Shown: piece after piece, positions 15,921 through 24,674 of the stretch
How the letters are laid out: every line of letters starts with the position of its first letter
How positions within the stretch are numbered: the first letter of the stretch is position 1
Assembly (NCBI GenBank): GCA_964463165.1
Contig: CAYXBK010000021.1
Span: 25,218 to 89,217, forward strand
Direction: 5' to 3'
DNA from: UBA7236 sp964463165
GTDB lineage: Bacteria > Bacteroidota > Bacteroidia > Chitinophagales > BACL12
Length of the DNA: 64,000 bases
Notes under the pieces: model-generated
Told to the model about the DNA's origin: nothing
The model's input: the letters and a program-made list of their open reading frames with translations, nothing else
Database searches by the model: none
Made by a program: the position numbers and the translations under genes

Positions 15921-16619
15921 ATGCTGAAACAATTGCATAAAAAGTGGTGGAAGATACTCTGTGTGGTGCTTCTGGTATATACCTTTTCATTCGGATTATT
16001 AGTTGAGGTGCCCGTGCTTGCGGTTTTATATGAAACGATCCGCAACCTTTTTTTCCATGTATCCTGCTGGTTTGCAATGCTCCTCCTCTTTTTCGTTTCG
16101 CTCTGGAACGGGATCGTGTATTTGCGCAAAGGAAGATTTTACAATGATATCGTCGCTGCAGAAACAGCCCGTGTGGGTCTTGTTTTTGGTTGCCTCGGTT
16201 TTATCACCGGTATGCTTTGGGGGAATTTCACATGGGGAAATTTATCGTCATGGCTCACACAGGATTATAAAATTCTGGGAGCGTTTATCGGGCTGCTGAT
16301 CTATTTTGCATATTTCGTATTGCGGGGAAGTATAGATGATGAAGAAAAAAGAGCAAAGGTTTCAGCCGTGTATTCGGTTTTCGCTTTTGTTTTACTCAAT
16401 GTGTTTATCATGGTTTTGCCGCGGTTGAAAGATTCATTACACCCGGGCAACGGAGGAAATTCTTCCTTTACGGTTTACGATCTTGATAATACACTCCGCC
16501 TGGTTTTTTATCCTGCGGTTTTAGGCTATTTCCTCCTTGGGTTCTGGATCTCCACCCTTTTGATCCGGATCAAATTTTTACATTATAAGATCAATAATAT
16601 CTCTGTACATGATGCATAA
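15921..16619 (+). CDS. ccmC: haem exporter/handling protein CcmC (CcsA-type)
   Basis: From the ATG at 15921 the product is 232 residues with six membrane segments. Periplasmic His46 (FFHVSCW) and His174 (SLHPGNGG) are the conserved haem-binding histidines of CcmC. The haem-handling Trp-rich loop (WGNFTWGNLSSW...QDYKI) departs from the classical WD motif of proteobacteria, which is in line with Bacteroidota forms as I recall them. A TTG at 15906 gives five extra residues and an overlap with ccmB; the ATG is preferred. CcmC passes haem to CcmE. Confidence 0.88.
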   Translation: MLKQLHKKWWKILCVVLLVYTFSFGLLVEVPVLAVLYETIRNLFFHVSCWFAMLLLFFVSLWNGIVYLRKGRFYNDIVAAETARVGLVFGCLGFITGMLWGNFTWGNLSSWLTQDYKILGAFIGLLIYFAYFVLRGSIDDEEKRAKVSAVYSVFAFVLLNVFIMVLPRLKDSLHPGNGGNSSFTVYDLDNTLRLVFYPAVLGYFLLGFWISTLLIRIKFLHYKINNISVHDA

Positions 16620-16911
16620 AAATGTGGGAATAAAATTTTTCTTCTTCCTTTTCATCTTCACCTCAAATCTTACCTTTGCAGCCGCCGGAGAAAATGGCGA
16701 TAACAATCTGGTTGCAACAGATAATTATTCCTCCACTGCGGCCGAAGTAAATTCAAATCAAATGGGAGACCTTTTAAGAAGTAACGGAATGATCTATGTT
16801 GTGGTTGGTGTGATACTGATCGTGCTGACCGGATTGATCCTGTATCTGATAAGTGTAGACCGGAAATTGAGTAAACTGGAGAAAGAGGTGCGGGAGAAAA
16901 GTCAGAAGTGA
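16609..16911 (+). CDS. CcmD-like small membrane protein
   Basis: The 100-residue protein has an N-terminal hydrophobic segment or signal peptide (to about residue 24, TFAAAG). A linker follows, then a single membrane helix (MIYVVVGVILIVLTGLILYL), and then a basic-acidic coiled tail (VDRKLSKLEKEVREK). The helix-plus-charged-tail layout and its position overlapping the end of ccmC by 11 bp match the Bacteroidota CcmD family. CcmD helps release haem-loaded CcmE in proteobacteria; the same role here is inference. Confidence 0.75.
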   Translation: MMHKNVGIKFFFFLFIFTSNLTFAAAGENGDNNLVATDNYSSTAAEVNSNQMGDLLRSNGMIYVVVGVILIVLTGLILYLISVDRKLSKLEKEVREKSQK

Positions 16912-17002
16912 GAAGGAAGAAAGGAGAAGAATAACGAATATCGAACAAGGAATATTGAACAAGGAAGGTTGCTGATGCGAGATATTGAACACATTACACT
17001 TA

Positions 17003-17069
17003 ACTCAGAACCCTGAACTCAGAACCCTGAACCCAGAACTCTGAACCCTGAACCCTAAACTCTGAAACC
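17003..17069. repeat. intergenic word repeat array (ctgaaccctgaaccc)
   Basis: About 67 bp of degenerate tandem copies of ctcagaaccctgaa lie downstream of ccmD. It directly precedes a second word array at 17084-17168. Confidence 0.8.
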
Positions 17070-17083
17070 ATAACATCAAACGA

Positions 17084-17168
17084 CCCGAACACACGAACAC
17101 ACGAACACCTGAGCCTGCCGGCCGACGCAAGGCGCATGTGCTTCTGGCAGGCGGGCACACGAACACAT
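17084..17168. repeat. gaacacacgaacac word array split by a REP-like palindrome
   Basis: The word gaacacacgaacac is repeated at 17087-17108, then resumes at 17155-17167. The interval 17113-17156 is a GC-rich imperfect palindrome (gcctgccggccga ... ggcaggcgggc) related to the units at 3067-3184 and, in opposite orientation, 52662-52706. The gdh start codon follows 21 bp later. The same word recurs at 45551-45586 and 57293-57316. Confidence 0.8.
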
Positions 17169-17189
17169 TAAAAAAACAAACAAAACAAT

Positions 17190-18599
17190 ATGAGTCACAG
17201 TAGTTTCTTTGAAAGTGTTGAAAAGAATTTTGAGAAAGCAGCACAAATAACCGGTCACCCTCGCGGTCTCCTCGACCAGATCAGAGTATGTAACAGCGTG
17301 TATCATATGAAATTTCCCGTAAAAGTGCACGGAGAATTTCGTGTGATCGAAGCATGGCGTGTGCAGCACAGCCATCACCGCACACCAACAAAAGGCGGTA
17401 TCCGTTACGATTCAATGGTGAATGAAGATGAAGTAATGGCATTGGCAAGTTTAATGACCTATAAATGCGCAATTGTGGATGTGCCGTTTGGCGGAGCAAA
17501 AGGTGGAATCAGGATCAATCCGAAAGAATTTACAACCGAAGAACTCGAAAGAGTTACCCGCCGCTATGCTGCCGAACTTTGCAAAAAACAAATGCTCGGC
17601 CCCGGACTCGATGTTCCCGCTCCTGATTATGGAACCGGCGAACGTGAAATGAGTTGGATCGTGGATACATATATGGCTTTAAATCCGGGCAGCGTGGACG
17701 GATACGGTTGTGTTACCGGAAAACCCGTTACACAGCATGGCATTAACGGCAGACGTGAAGCAACCGGCCTTGGCGTATTTTATGGCGTGCGTGAAGCCTG
17801 CAGTTTCGAGGAAGATATGAAACCGCTCGGACTGACAGCAGGACTGGAAGGTAAAAAAGTAGTTGTGCAGGGATTGGGAAATGTGGGATATTATTCTGCA
17901 AAATTCTTCCAGGACGGTGGTGCCATTATCGTTGGTATCGGCGAATATGAAGGTGCGATCTATAATGCAAACGGGCTGGATGTGGATGCAGTTTTCAACC
18001 ACAGAAAATCCACAGGAAGTATTTTGAATTTTCCGGGCGCAACAAATCTTGCTGAAACAACAATGATCCTTGAGCAGCCATGTGATATTTTAATTCCGGC
18101 TGCCTTGGAAAATGTAATTCACGATGGAAATGCATCCCGCATTAAAGCAAAAATTATCGGTGAAGCAGCTAACGGACCTGTTACTGCAGAAGCGGATGAT
18201 ATATTAACGGAAATGGGTGTGATGATCGTGCCGGATATGTATTTAAATGCAGGCGGCGTAACCGTCAGTTATTTCGAATGGCTGAAGAATTTATCGCACG
18301 TGCGTTTCGGCCGTTTGCAAAAACGATTTGAACAGGGAAGTAATATGCGGATAGTTGATACAATTGAAGAATTAACGGGAAAGAAATTATCTGATGTTGA
18401 AGTGGACAGAATTATCAAAGGGCCGGATGAAATTGATCTTGTGAGAAGTGGTCTTGAAGAAACAATGATCAATTCATATCATTCCATCCGCAATGAATGG
18501 AAAGCAAATACAAAATGCAATAATTTAAGAACAGCAGCTTTTGTTGTTGCCATTAATAAAATTGCAAGCGATTATCTCGCACTGGGTATTTTCCCTTAA
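17190..18599 (+). CDS. Glu/Leu/Phe/Val dehydrogenase, probably glutamate dehydrogenase
   Basis: This 469-residue enzyme would interconvert glutamate with 2-oxoglutarate and ammonia. The substrate domain has HRTPTKGGIRY and the catalytic-Lys segment PFGGAKGGIRINP (around residue 105). The approach to the coenzyme domain has VTGKPVTQHGINGR and a Rossmann GLGNVGYYSAKF segment. The sequence type (hexameric, class I-like small subunits) and length fit NAD-dependent bacterial enzymes; coenzyme choice cannot be fixed by eye. The gene stands alone, preceded by repeat arrays and followed by a strong terminator. Confidence 0.88.
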   Translation: MSHSSFFESVEKNFEKAAQITGHPRGLLDQIRVCNSVYHMKFPVKVHGEFRVIEAWRVQHSHHRTPTKGGIRYDSMVNEDEVMALASLMTYKCAIVDVPFGGAKGGIRINPKEFTTEELERVTRRYAAELCKKQMLGPGLDVPAPDYGTGEREMSWIVDTYMALNPGSVDGYGCVTGKPVTQHGINGRREATGLGVFYGVREACSFEEDMKPLGLTAGLEGKKVVVQGLGNVGYYSAKFFQDGGAIIVGIGEYEGAIYNANGLDVDAVFNHRKSTGSILNFPGATNLAETTMILEQPCDILIPAALENVIHDGNASRIKAKIIGEAANGPVTAEADDILTEMGVMIVPDMYLNAGGVTVSYFEWLKNLSHVRFGRLQKRFEQGSNMRIVDTIEELTGKKLSDVEVDRIIKGPDEIDLVRSGLEETMINSYHSIRNEWKANTKCNNLRTAAFVVAINKIASDYLALGIFP

Positions 18600-18620
18600 T
18601 GCGTATTCAAACTAATTGAA

Positions 18621-18651
18621 AATCCCTTCTTTTCCGGAGGGATTTTTTTTT
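18621..18651 (+). terminator. intrinsic terminator after glutamate dehydrogenase
   Basis: Arms aatccct (18621-18627) and agggatt (18638-18644) flank a 10-base loop and are followed by a run of nine T residues. It lies 22 bp past the stop. Confidence 0.85.
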
Positions 18652-18718
18652 GCCCTCTGAATGCGCCGGATGAAAAATCAGGCATGATATTTCCCGCTGT
18701 TTTATGAAATGATTTACA

Positions 18719-19168
18719 ATGAAAAATCAAGATCCGAAAAACAAAGAAAAATTCCCCGCATATCCGCATTATGATGCAAAGGAGGATATATTCAATAAGG
18801 ACGCAGAACTTATTGAAGAACCGGATGAGATATTACATTCTGTTCCGGAAAAAAACGAGGCAGTTTTAAATACTTCAGAATTGATCATGGAATTGCCTGT
18901 ACCGGAAAACAGCCTGGATATAGATGATGCAATGGATGATGAGGAAGAAACGGAGCAGAATGAGAACGATATTACCGATGAAGAATTTGAACTGCTCGAT
19001 GAATCGGACGAAGAATTTGATCAGGATGAATCATCGGGTGGTAAAAGAATTTATCCGGTGGATTTTTCCGGTGATGATCTTGATATTCCGGGTGCAGAAG
19101 ATGACGATGCGGACGAAGAGATCGGTGAAGGTGATGAAGAAAATAATTTATTCAGCCTCCCCGATTAA
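18719..19168 (+). CDS. highly acidic hypothetical protein
   Basis: The 149-residue product is extremely rich in Asp and Glu from about residue 65 to the end (for example DDAMDDEEETEQNEND, DESDEEFDQDESSGG, AEDDDADEEIGEGDEEN). The N-terminus FPAYPHYDAKEDIFNKDAEL is a pattern seen in other Bacteroidota hypothetical proteins. There is no signal peptide or membrane segment and it is probably disordered. Its stop overlaps by 4 bp the stop of the convergent gene at 19165. Function is unknown; metal or basic-protein binding would be guesses. Confidence 0.65.
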   Translation: MKNQDPKNKEKFPAYPHYDAKEDIFNKDAELIEEPDEILHSVPEKNEAVLNTSELIMELPVPENSLDIDDAMDDEEETEQNENDITDEEFELLDESDEEFDQDESSGGKRIYPVDFSGDDLDIPGAEDDDADEEIGEGDEENNLFSLPD

Positions 19169-21147
19169 TAAGGCCTTACTTGTTTAATATATAATTTTCC
19201 ATTCGCATCAAATTTAAATTCCACATCCAATGCAAAATCATAATAAGATGCAATGGTAAGATTTGAATAGAAATAATGATTCTTGATCGCAAGAAGGGCC
19301 TGATATAATTTTCCAGTCTGATAATCATTCAAAACAGGTTCGCCATTATTCTGATTCGACATTGTTATATAATCGGTTAAAATCGTCGTATCCTCCGATC
19401 CATCGATATCACCTTTATAAAATACAACGAACTGATCGCAAACAATTCCCGCTTCAGGGGATACAACACTTATTTCTCCTTTCTGCACATTTACCGTAAA
19501 ACCGGGAAAATAAGATCTGTATAAATTTGTTGTAACAGCAACTCCGTTTGCAATTTCATCAGGAAATGAGCGGTGTACTAAAATACCCATATATACTGTG
19601 CTCTGATTAATTCCAAAAGCCGCTCTTTCTTTATATGCCTGATATGAATAGATGCTGGCCCACACTGCCTTAATTGCTGATTCAACTGATTTTAAACTAT
19701 CGCCCGGAATACCGGTTTTTGAATCATATAATCCTGCTCCGTTAAATCCTTTTATGTCTTCCGCATTTGTTGAAGAACGGAAACGATACCTGCTGCCTGC
19801 ATTTCCGCTTTTAATTTTATTTTCCACTTCCTTCAATAAACTCTGATCTATCGGTGCATCTTTTATTGCCTTTCTTATTTTTTTTAATTGCGCAGAAAGT
19901 AATTCATTGTCTGTTTGAAATTGCGGATTCGTTTGCAGAACATGTATCAATGAATCTATTTCCTTTTGATGCACATGTTTGAAATAATAATAAAAAGGAA
20001 TTACGAAACCACCTTCGGGCACGTTGAATTGTTTGCTGCTTGAAGCAAGGCGGTTCAGCTCTCCGAAATTTGCAGCTTTACTTCCGGCAAAAATTGCCGA
20101 ATGCTTCGAAATATATTGTATATCGGTAATGCGTTTATACGTAATATCAGATTTCGGTGCGCTTGTCGATTGGTGAAAAGCTTTTGCTGCATATTTGCGC
20201 ACTTCTTCATCTGTTGCAGGGGTAATGGAAAAGGAATCAACCGAAACAAATAATTTAACTGGTTGATTTAAATAAGAATCAATGAATGCATTCTCCCAAC
20301 CGTTTACAAGCACCATGCAAGGTGTGCCTCTGTTATGCACCAAAATATTGATATGGCTGAGCGGTGTTTGATTGATCGTTGTAATAATTCCCGCACATAA
20401 TGGCAACTGATCCGGATTTTCATGAATCAAAAGAATATCGGTTTTCTCAACACTGTCCATATTGTGTTGCAGATCGTCAAAGCGCCGCAAATACCCGTAT
20501 GCTGTTCCTTCGCTTACACCCTGGTAGGTTTGACCGCCGAATAAAACATCCGGATAAATTAAGGGCAGATCCTGTAATGTGTATTTCAGCATCAGGAGAT
20601 TTGAAGAATTCACCAGCAGCTTCAATTCATTCCCGAAAAATGTATGCTTCTTCACTTCATCAAATAATAATCTGATATCAACCGAATTACTGATATCCAA
20701 ACCACTGAATTCAAGCACATATAATCCGGCCTTTGAAAAATAATCAAGCGTGCCGATCAAATACTGACGGCCTGCGCCGGAAGCATAATTTATCGTATTG
20801 AATGTGCCGAGATCGTATCCATAATGCAGCACTTCCGAACAAAATGCATAATGGAACATATATTTTTCAGATTGAATGAAATATAGTTTTTTCGCCCTGA
20901 TATCATAAATAATTTTTATTGCTTCATCGTCGGCATATTTATCATCAAGCGGAGCACCCTTTAAAGCGTCAAATTCTTCTCTTGTTTTAATTTCTTCCAA
21001 ATAATTGATATTGGAAGGCAGCTCCGGTTTTTTTACCGGTGGTTTATTTGATGAACATGCGATGAATAATATAAAAACGGTGATTAACCACCGAACAGGT
21101 GCAGCAGAAAAAGGAAAAGCATTTTTTACACGGGGATGCGTTGCCAT
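19165..21147 (-). CDS. lipoprotein with phosphohistidine-swivel and PEP/pyruvate-binding (ATP-grasp) domains
   Basis: From the ATG at 21147 (660 residues) the N-terminus is a signal ending LITVFILFIACSS, lipobox Cys at about residue 31. Around residue 261-277 lies TPLSHINILVHNRGTPC, the swivelling phosphohistidine signature of PEP-utilising enzymes (His265). A pyruvate-phosphate-dikinase N-terminal ATP-grasp domain follows from about residue 355 (SKAANFGEL, NVPEGGFVIPF, RFRSSTNAEDIKGFNGAG) to the end (EFKFDANGKLYIKQVRPY). The order is swivel before ATP-grasp, with no PEP-binding barrel. Such modules normally use ATP or PEP in the cytoplasm, so an exported lipid-anchored form is odd. An upstream ATG at 21207 would add 20 residues. 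The reaction is unknown. Confidence 0.75.
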   Translation of the reverse strand: MATHPRVKNAFPFSAAPVRWLITVFILFIACSSNKPPVKKPELPSNINYLEEIKTREEFDALKGAPLDDKYADDEAIKIIYDIRAKKLYFIQSEKYMFHYAFCSEVLHYGYDLGTFNTINYASGAGRQYLIGTLDYFSKAGLYVLEFSGLDISNSVDIRLLFDEVKKHTFFGNELKLLVNSSNLLMLKYTLQDLPLIYPDVLFGGQTYQGVSEGTAYGYLRRFDDLQHNMDSVEKTDILLIHENPDQLPLCAGIITTINQTPLSHINILVHNRGTPCMVLVNGWENAFIDSYLNQPVKLFVSVDSFSITPATDEEVRKYAAKAFHQSTSAPKSDITYKRITDIQYISKHSAIFAGSKAANFGELNRLASSSKQFNVPEGGFVIPFYYYFKHVHQKEIDSLIHVLQTNPQFQTDNELLSAQLKKIRKAIKDAPIDQSLLKEVENKIKSGNAGSRYRFRSSTNAEDIKGFNGAGLYDSKTGIPGDSLKSVESAIKAVWASIYSYQAYKERAAFGINQSTVYMGILVHRSFPDEIANGVAVTTNLYRSYFPGFTVNVQKGEISVVSPEAGIVCDQFVVFYKGDIDGSEDTTILTDYITMSNQNNGEPVLNDYQTGKLYQALLAIKNHYFYSNLTIASYYDFALDVEFKFDANGKLYIKQVRPY

Positions 21148-21277
21148 GTTGTAAAAATAATCAGTGTGTTTGTGGCTTTTTGATGAACCGGATAATTTGA
21201 AATCCATATGACAAACGATGCAAATTCCGGCTTATTTCACAAATCTGCTGCGGGCATCTGATTTATTTCAAACTGCC

Positions 21278-22222
21278 TTATTCATTGGTCCTGCTCCACA
21301 ACCTGCATTCGCTTTCAATCAGCGATAATTCGATTTTGATGGATTCTTCCTCAAGATGTTCAGGCTTGCAGTAATCAGCCAAGGCCCTGTTGTAAATATT
21401 CGATTCTTTATAGATCCGGCTGCCGAAATAGCGGTAAAAAAATACCTGCTCCGCATTTTGAATAAAAGAAGGCAATGCAGAATTTTTTAAAGGTACGGAA
21501 GATAATATTTCACGTATTTGAGCATAATTCAACCAGCAAACAGCATCCTCCTTTCCGCCAATTTCTCCGGCGGGTGCTATTGCAAGAATGCGGTATTCTC
21601 CGGTTTTTCGCCGGGCATCAAACAGAAACACTTCTTTTATATGCAAGGCATTTATCGCCGTTACATTCAATGCACCCACCTGACTGGCCGACATGGGAAC
21701 ATTTAAATCATCATTTGTATAAGCCGTTATTTGTCCGGCATTCAATGCTTGTATGATCGCTTCGAGGATTGCCTGATCACGGAATAAAAGCGTGTTCAAA
21801 TTTGAATTCTCAATTGTCCGCCAAATCTCTTTCTGAAATAAAATGTCTTTTGGATTTAAATCCGGAATGGGTTGCAACACGGTGCCGGGTAATAAAAAAT
21901 TATTCTCTTTGGGTGTTGTATTTTGCAAAGGAAATTCGCCTTCGGTATAGCAAAAATTATTTTTATACGACCTTGCGGCGACGTGTGCACCGTTTTCATT
22001 CCATACATTCCAGTCGCCGGTTTTCTGATTGTTGTTGAAATTCCCTTCAATCATTTTATTACCGTTTTCATAATAGGCAATAAAATGGCCGGTTAAAATG
22101 CCGTTCGCCGAATTAAATTCAAAATGTTTTTGCCCGTTTGTATAATTAATAAATTGTGCTTGCTGAAAGGAAGTGCACATAATGATAATTAAAACAAAAC
22201 CGGAGAATAGTAATTTTCGCAT
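21278..22222 (-). CDS. GldN-like protein with N-terminal MORN-like repeats
   Basis: The 314-residue protein has a signal sequence (to about residue 22). Next comes a MORN-like segment (GILTGHFIAYYENGNKM, then EGNFNNNQKTGDWNVWNENG, about residues 40-75). From about residue 123 a GldN-like domain follows: ILFQKEIWRTIE, LEAIIQALNAGQITAYTNDDL, IKEVFLFDARRK, RILAIAP and FFYRYFGSRIYKESNIYNR. GldN forms, with GldK, the periplasmic ring of the T9SS and gliding machinery. Here the domain is joined to MORN repeats and is not next to gldKLM, so it is either a paralogue or an accessory component. Six T9SS cargo proteins in the window show the organism uses this pathway. Confidence 0.7.
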   Translation of the reverse strand: MRKLLFSGFVLIIIMCTSFQQAQFINYTNGQKHFEFNSANGILTGHFIAYYENGNKMIEGNFNNNQKTGDWNVWNENGAHVAARSYKNNFCYTEGEFPLQNTTPKENNFLLPGTVLQPIPDLNPKDILFQKEIWRTIENSNLNTLLFRDQAILEAIIQALNAGQITAYTNDDLNVPMSASQVGALNVTAINALHIKEVFLFDARRKTGEYRILAIAPAGEIGGKEDAVCWLNYAQIREILSSVPLKNSALPSFIQNAEQVFFYRYFGSRIYKESNIYNRALADYCKPEHLEEESIKIELSLIESECRLWSRTNE

Positions 22223-22367
22223 GATAAAGTTTTCAAATGTAAAATCAGAAATTCAAATTCAGCAGGGCAATTCAAAATTAAACCATGGAACCTGAAAATA
22301 AAAAAGACATATCGGCTTAAACTTACCACAGGAGATAAAATGCCCCTAAAAAATCAGCTGCATCTGT

Positions 22368-23600
22368 TTAATGCTCAAGTTCTTTCTCCCATTTGCTCAC
22401 GGCAACAGTAGCAATTGCATTGCCGATCACATTTGTTGCACTGCGGCCCATATCGAGGAAGGTGTCAATACCAAGCAATAAAACCAGTCCCGCCTGCGGA
22501 ATATCAAATAAGGCAATTGTTCCCGCAATTACCACCAGACTTGCCCGCGGCACCCCTGCGATCCCTTTACTCGTGATCATAAGTGTAAGCAGCATTGTTA
22601 CCTGTTCGGCCGTGGAAAGATCGATGCCATAACATTGTGCAATAAATAAACTTGCAAAGGTCATATACATCATACTGCCGTCGAGATTAAATGAATAACC
22701 TAAAGGCAAAACAAAACTTACGATTTTATTATTGCAGCCAAACCGTTCAAGTTCTTCTATCATTTTCGGGAATGCGGCTTCACTGCTCGAAGTGGAGAAT
22801 GCAATTAAAAACGGTTCTTTTATTCTGCGCATTAAAGTAACAACACGCTGCCTGATGAGTAAAAATCCTGCAAGAAATAAAATGCCCCACAGCAACAATA
22901 ATCCGAAATAAAATTCTCCCATAAATAATCCGTATGTGATCAGTACCTCCCAGCCTTTTACCGTAATTACGGAAGCCATTGCAGCAAAAACCGCAAAGGG
23001 TGCAAAATTCATTACATAAGAAGTGATCTTCAGCATAATATGGCCCACTGCATCCAGCGCTTTAATTACAGGTGCACTTTTTTCTCCGATTGCAGCACAT
23101 GCAACACCGAAAAAAATACTGAAGACAACAATTTGCAGGATTTCATTGGATGCCATCGCCTGAAAAACACTGGTTGGAAAAATATGTGTGATGAAATTTT
23201 CAAGCGTCATCGCATCTTTCGCAACACCACTCTCTGCATTTTCTGCGGGTAAAGGCAAATGCATATGCGCCCCGGGTTGAAATAAATTTACCAGCAACAT
23301 GCCGAGTGTCAGAGAAATTAACGATGCAGAAATAAACCAGATCAGCGATTTACCGCCAATGCGCCCTACTGCTTTCAGGTCGCCGAGTTTCGCAATACCA
23401 ACGATGAGGGTTGACAATACGAGCGGTGCAATGATCATTTTAATCAAATTGAGAAAAACCGTCGTGACGATAGAAAAATTTTTCGCAATTTTTGACAACT
23501 CATCCGTATTGCTGACCGAACCGTGGATCAATATACCTGTGAGTATACCAAGCGCCATTGCAATCAGAATAAACATTGTCAATTTATTGGATCGGGTCAT
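22368..23600 (-). CDS. dicarboxylate/amino acid:cation symporter (DAACS family)
   Basis: From the ATG at 23600 the protein has 410 residues with about eight membrane segments and two re-entrant loops. The serine-rich loop AFSTSSSEAAFPKMIEELE and the helix MMYMTFASLFIAQCYGIDLS after SFNLDGS are characteristic of GltP/DctA transporters, as is DRxR-like LDMGRSATNVIGNAIAT near the end. These carry glutamate, aspartate or C4-dicarboxylates with Na+ or H+. The exact substrate is not fixed by sequence. An upstream start at 23669 would add 23 residues of no clear role. Divergent from the gene at 23687. Confidence 0.88.
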   Translation of the reverse strand: MTRSNKLTMFILIAMALGILTGILIHGSVSNTDELSKIAKNFSIVTTVFLNLIKMIIAPLVLSTLIVGIAKLGDLKAVGRIGGKSLIWFISASLISLTLGMLLVNLFQPGAHMHLPLPAENAESGVAKDAMTLENFITHIFPTSVFQAMASNEILQIVVFSIFFGVACAAIGEKSAPVIKALDAVGHIMLKITSYVMNFAPFAVFAAMASVITVKGWEVLITYGLFMGEFYFGLLLLWGILFLAGFLLIRQRVVTLMRRIKEPFLIAFSTSSSEAAFPKMIEELERFGCNNKIVSFVLPLGYSFNLDGSMMYMTFASLFIAQCYGIDLSTAEQVTMLLTLMITSKGIAGVPRASLVVIAGTIALFDIPQAGLVLLLGIDTFLDMGRSATNVIGNAIATVAVSKWEKELEH

Positions 23601-23641
23601 GCAGTAAATTTTGTTTGCAATATAACCAGTTTTTTTGAGAG

Positions 23642-23649
23642 TAGATTTG
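23642..23649 (+). promoter_or_regulatory. -7 promoter element for the gene at 23687
   Basis: TAGATTTG matches TAnnTTTG, 37 nt before the ATG. A TTG at 23615-23617 is 24 nt upstream, slightly further than the usual -33 spacing. An aggaaaaag stretch near 23678 may help ribosome binding. Confidence 0.45.
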
Positions 23650-23686
23650 TAACAAAAAAACAGTTTCAAACGACACAGGAAAAAGT

Positions 23687-24517
23687 ATGATGCGTTATTG
23701 TTTTTTAATCTTATTGATTTTCATTTCCGGACATATCTTTTCCCAAACCTTTTCGGGAATTATTTACGACGCCGCTACGAATCAACCGCTCCCCTATGTG
23801 AGCATCGGCGTACTCAACAGAGGAACAGGAACAGTTGCACAACCCGGCGGTGAATTTATGATTGTATTGCCTGATGTTTTAAACAACGATACGGTGAAAT
23901 TATCCATGATCGGCTACCAGCCGCAATTTTATAAAGTTTCCGATTTTAAAGAATTATGTGCAGCCGGAAAAAATTTCTATCTCTCTGAAAATATAAATGA
24001 ATTTGCTGAAGTAATTATCAGGCCCCGCGATACAAAAACAATTCGGATCGGAAATGCATTCAACAGCCCGAATATCAGTGCAGGATTTACATCAGATGAT
24101 CTTGGTTCCGAATTGGGAACGGTTATGAAAGTGAAACACGGCAGAACTTATTTTTTAAAAACGGTGGTATTCAATATTGCCAAATGTAATTATGATTCAA
24201 TTTTATTCAGAGTGAATATTTACGATTTTGAAGATGGGAAACCAGGTGCAATTTTGCAATCCATTCCATTGTATGTAAAAGTGATACGTGATCAGAAACA
24301 GATCATACTTGATCTCAAACCTTATGATATTTCCGTTGATCACGATTTTATTATTTCACTCGAATGGATCCTCGAACTACCGGAAAAAGAAAAAAACTTT
24401 TTGTTTTGTGCCGGATTGATCGGCAACCGCATTTTCTACAGAAAAACAAGTCAGGACAGCTGGAGCACATTACCACTCGGCATCGGTAATTATTGTGAAG
24501 CTGAATATGAAAAATAA
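23687..24517 (+). CDS. exported protein with carboxypeptidase-regulatory-like domain
   Basis: This 276-residue protein has a signal peptide (ISGHIFSQ, cleavage near residue 20). A carboxypeptidase-regulatory-like beta-sandwich follows (FSGIIYDAATNQPLPYVSIGV to about residue 105), the domain that often precedes TonB-dependent receptors. The rest is an uncharacterised beta-rich region (DDLGSELGTVMKVKHGRTY ... FLFCAGLIGNRIFY). No TonB box or barrel is present, so it is a stand-alone periplasmic or surface protein. Two consecutive ATG codons begin the frame. Confidence 0.75.
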   Translation: MMRYCFLILLIFISGHIFSQTFSGIIYDAATNQPLPYVSIGVLNRGTGTVAQPGGEFMIVLPDVLNNDTVKLSMIGYQPQFYKVSDFKELCAAGKNFYLSENINEFAEVIIRPRDTKTIRIGNAFNSPNISAGFTSDDLGSELGTVMKVKHGRTYFLKTVVFNIAKCNYDSILFRVNIYDFEDGKPGAILQSIPLYVKVIRDQKQIILDLKPYDISVDHDFIISLEWILELPEKEKNFLFCAGLIGNRIFYRKTSQDSWSTLPLGIGNYCEAEYEK

Positions 24518-24674
24518 ATGCATTGTTTATTATTTCAAATTGCACCACTTTTCTTCAATTATTGCATTGCTGCAAACTACTTTAACATATTGAAGCAATA
24601 TTTTAACAATAGCCCTTATTAATTTTAGAATGTTTGAACCATCTGCCTCTTTCATTGCTTAATGAAATACCGGG

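Noticed and set aside
17005..17378. Minus-strand ORFs of 79 and 100 codons across the repeat arrays upstream of glutamate dehydrogenase
   Set aside because: Their translations are made of the repeat words and the antisense strand of gdh; no independent coding signal.
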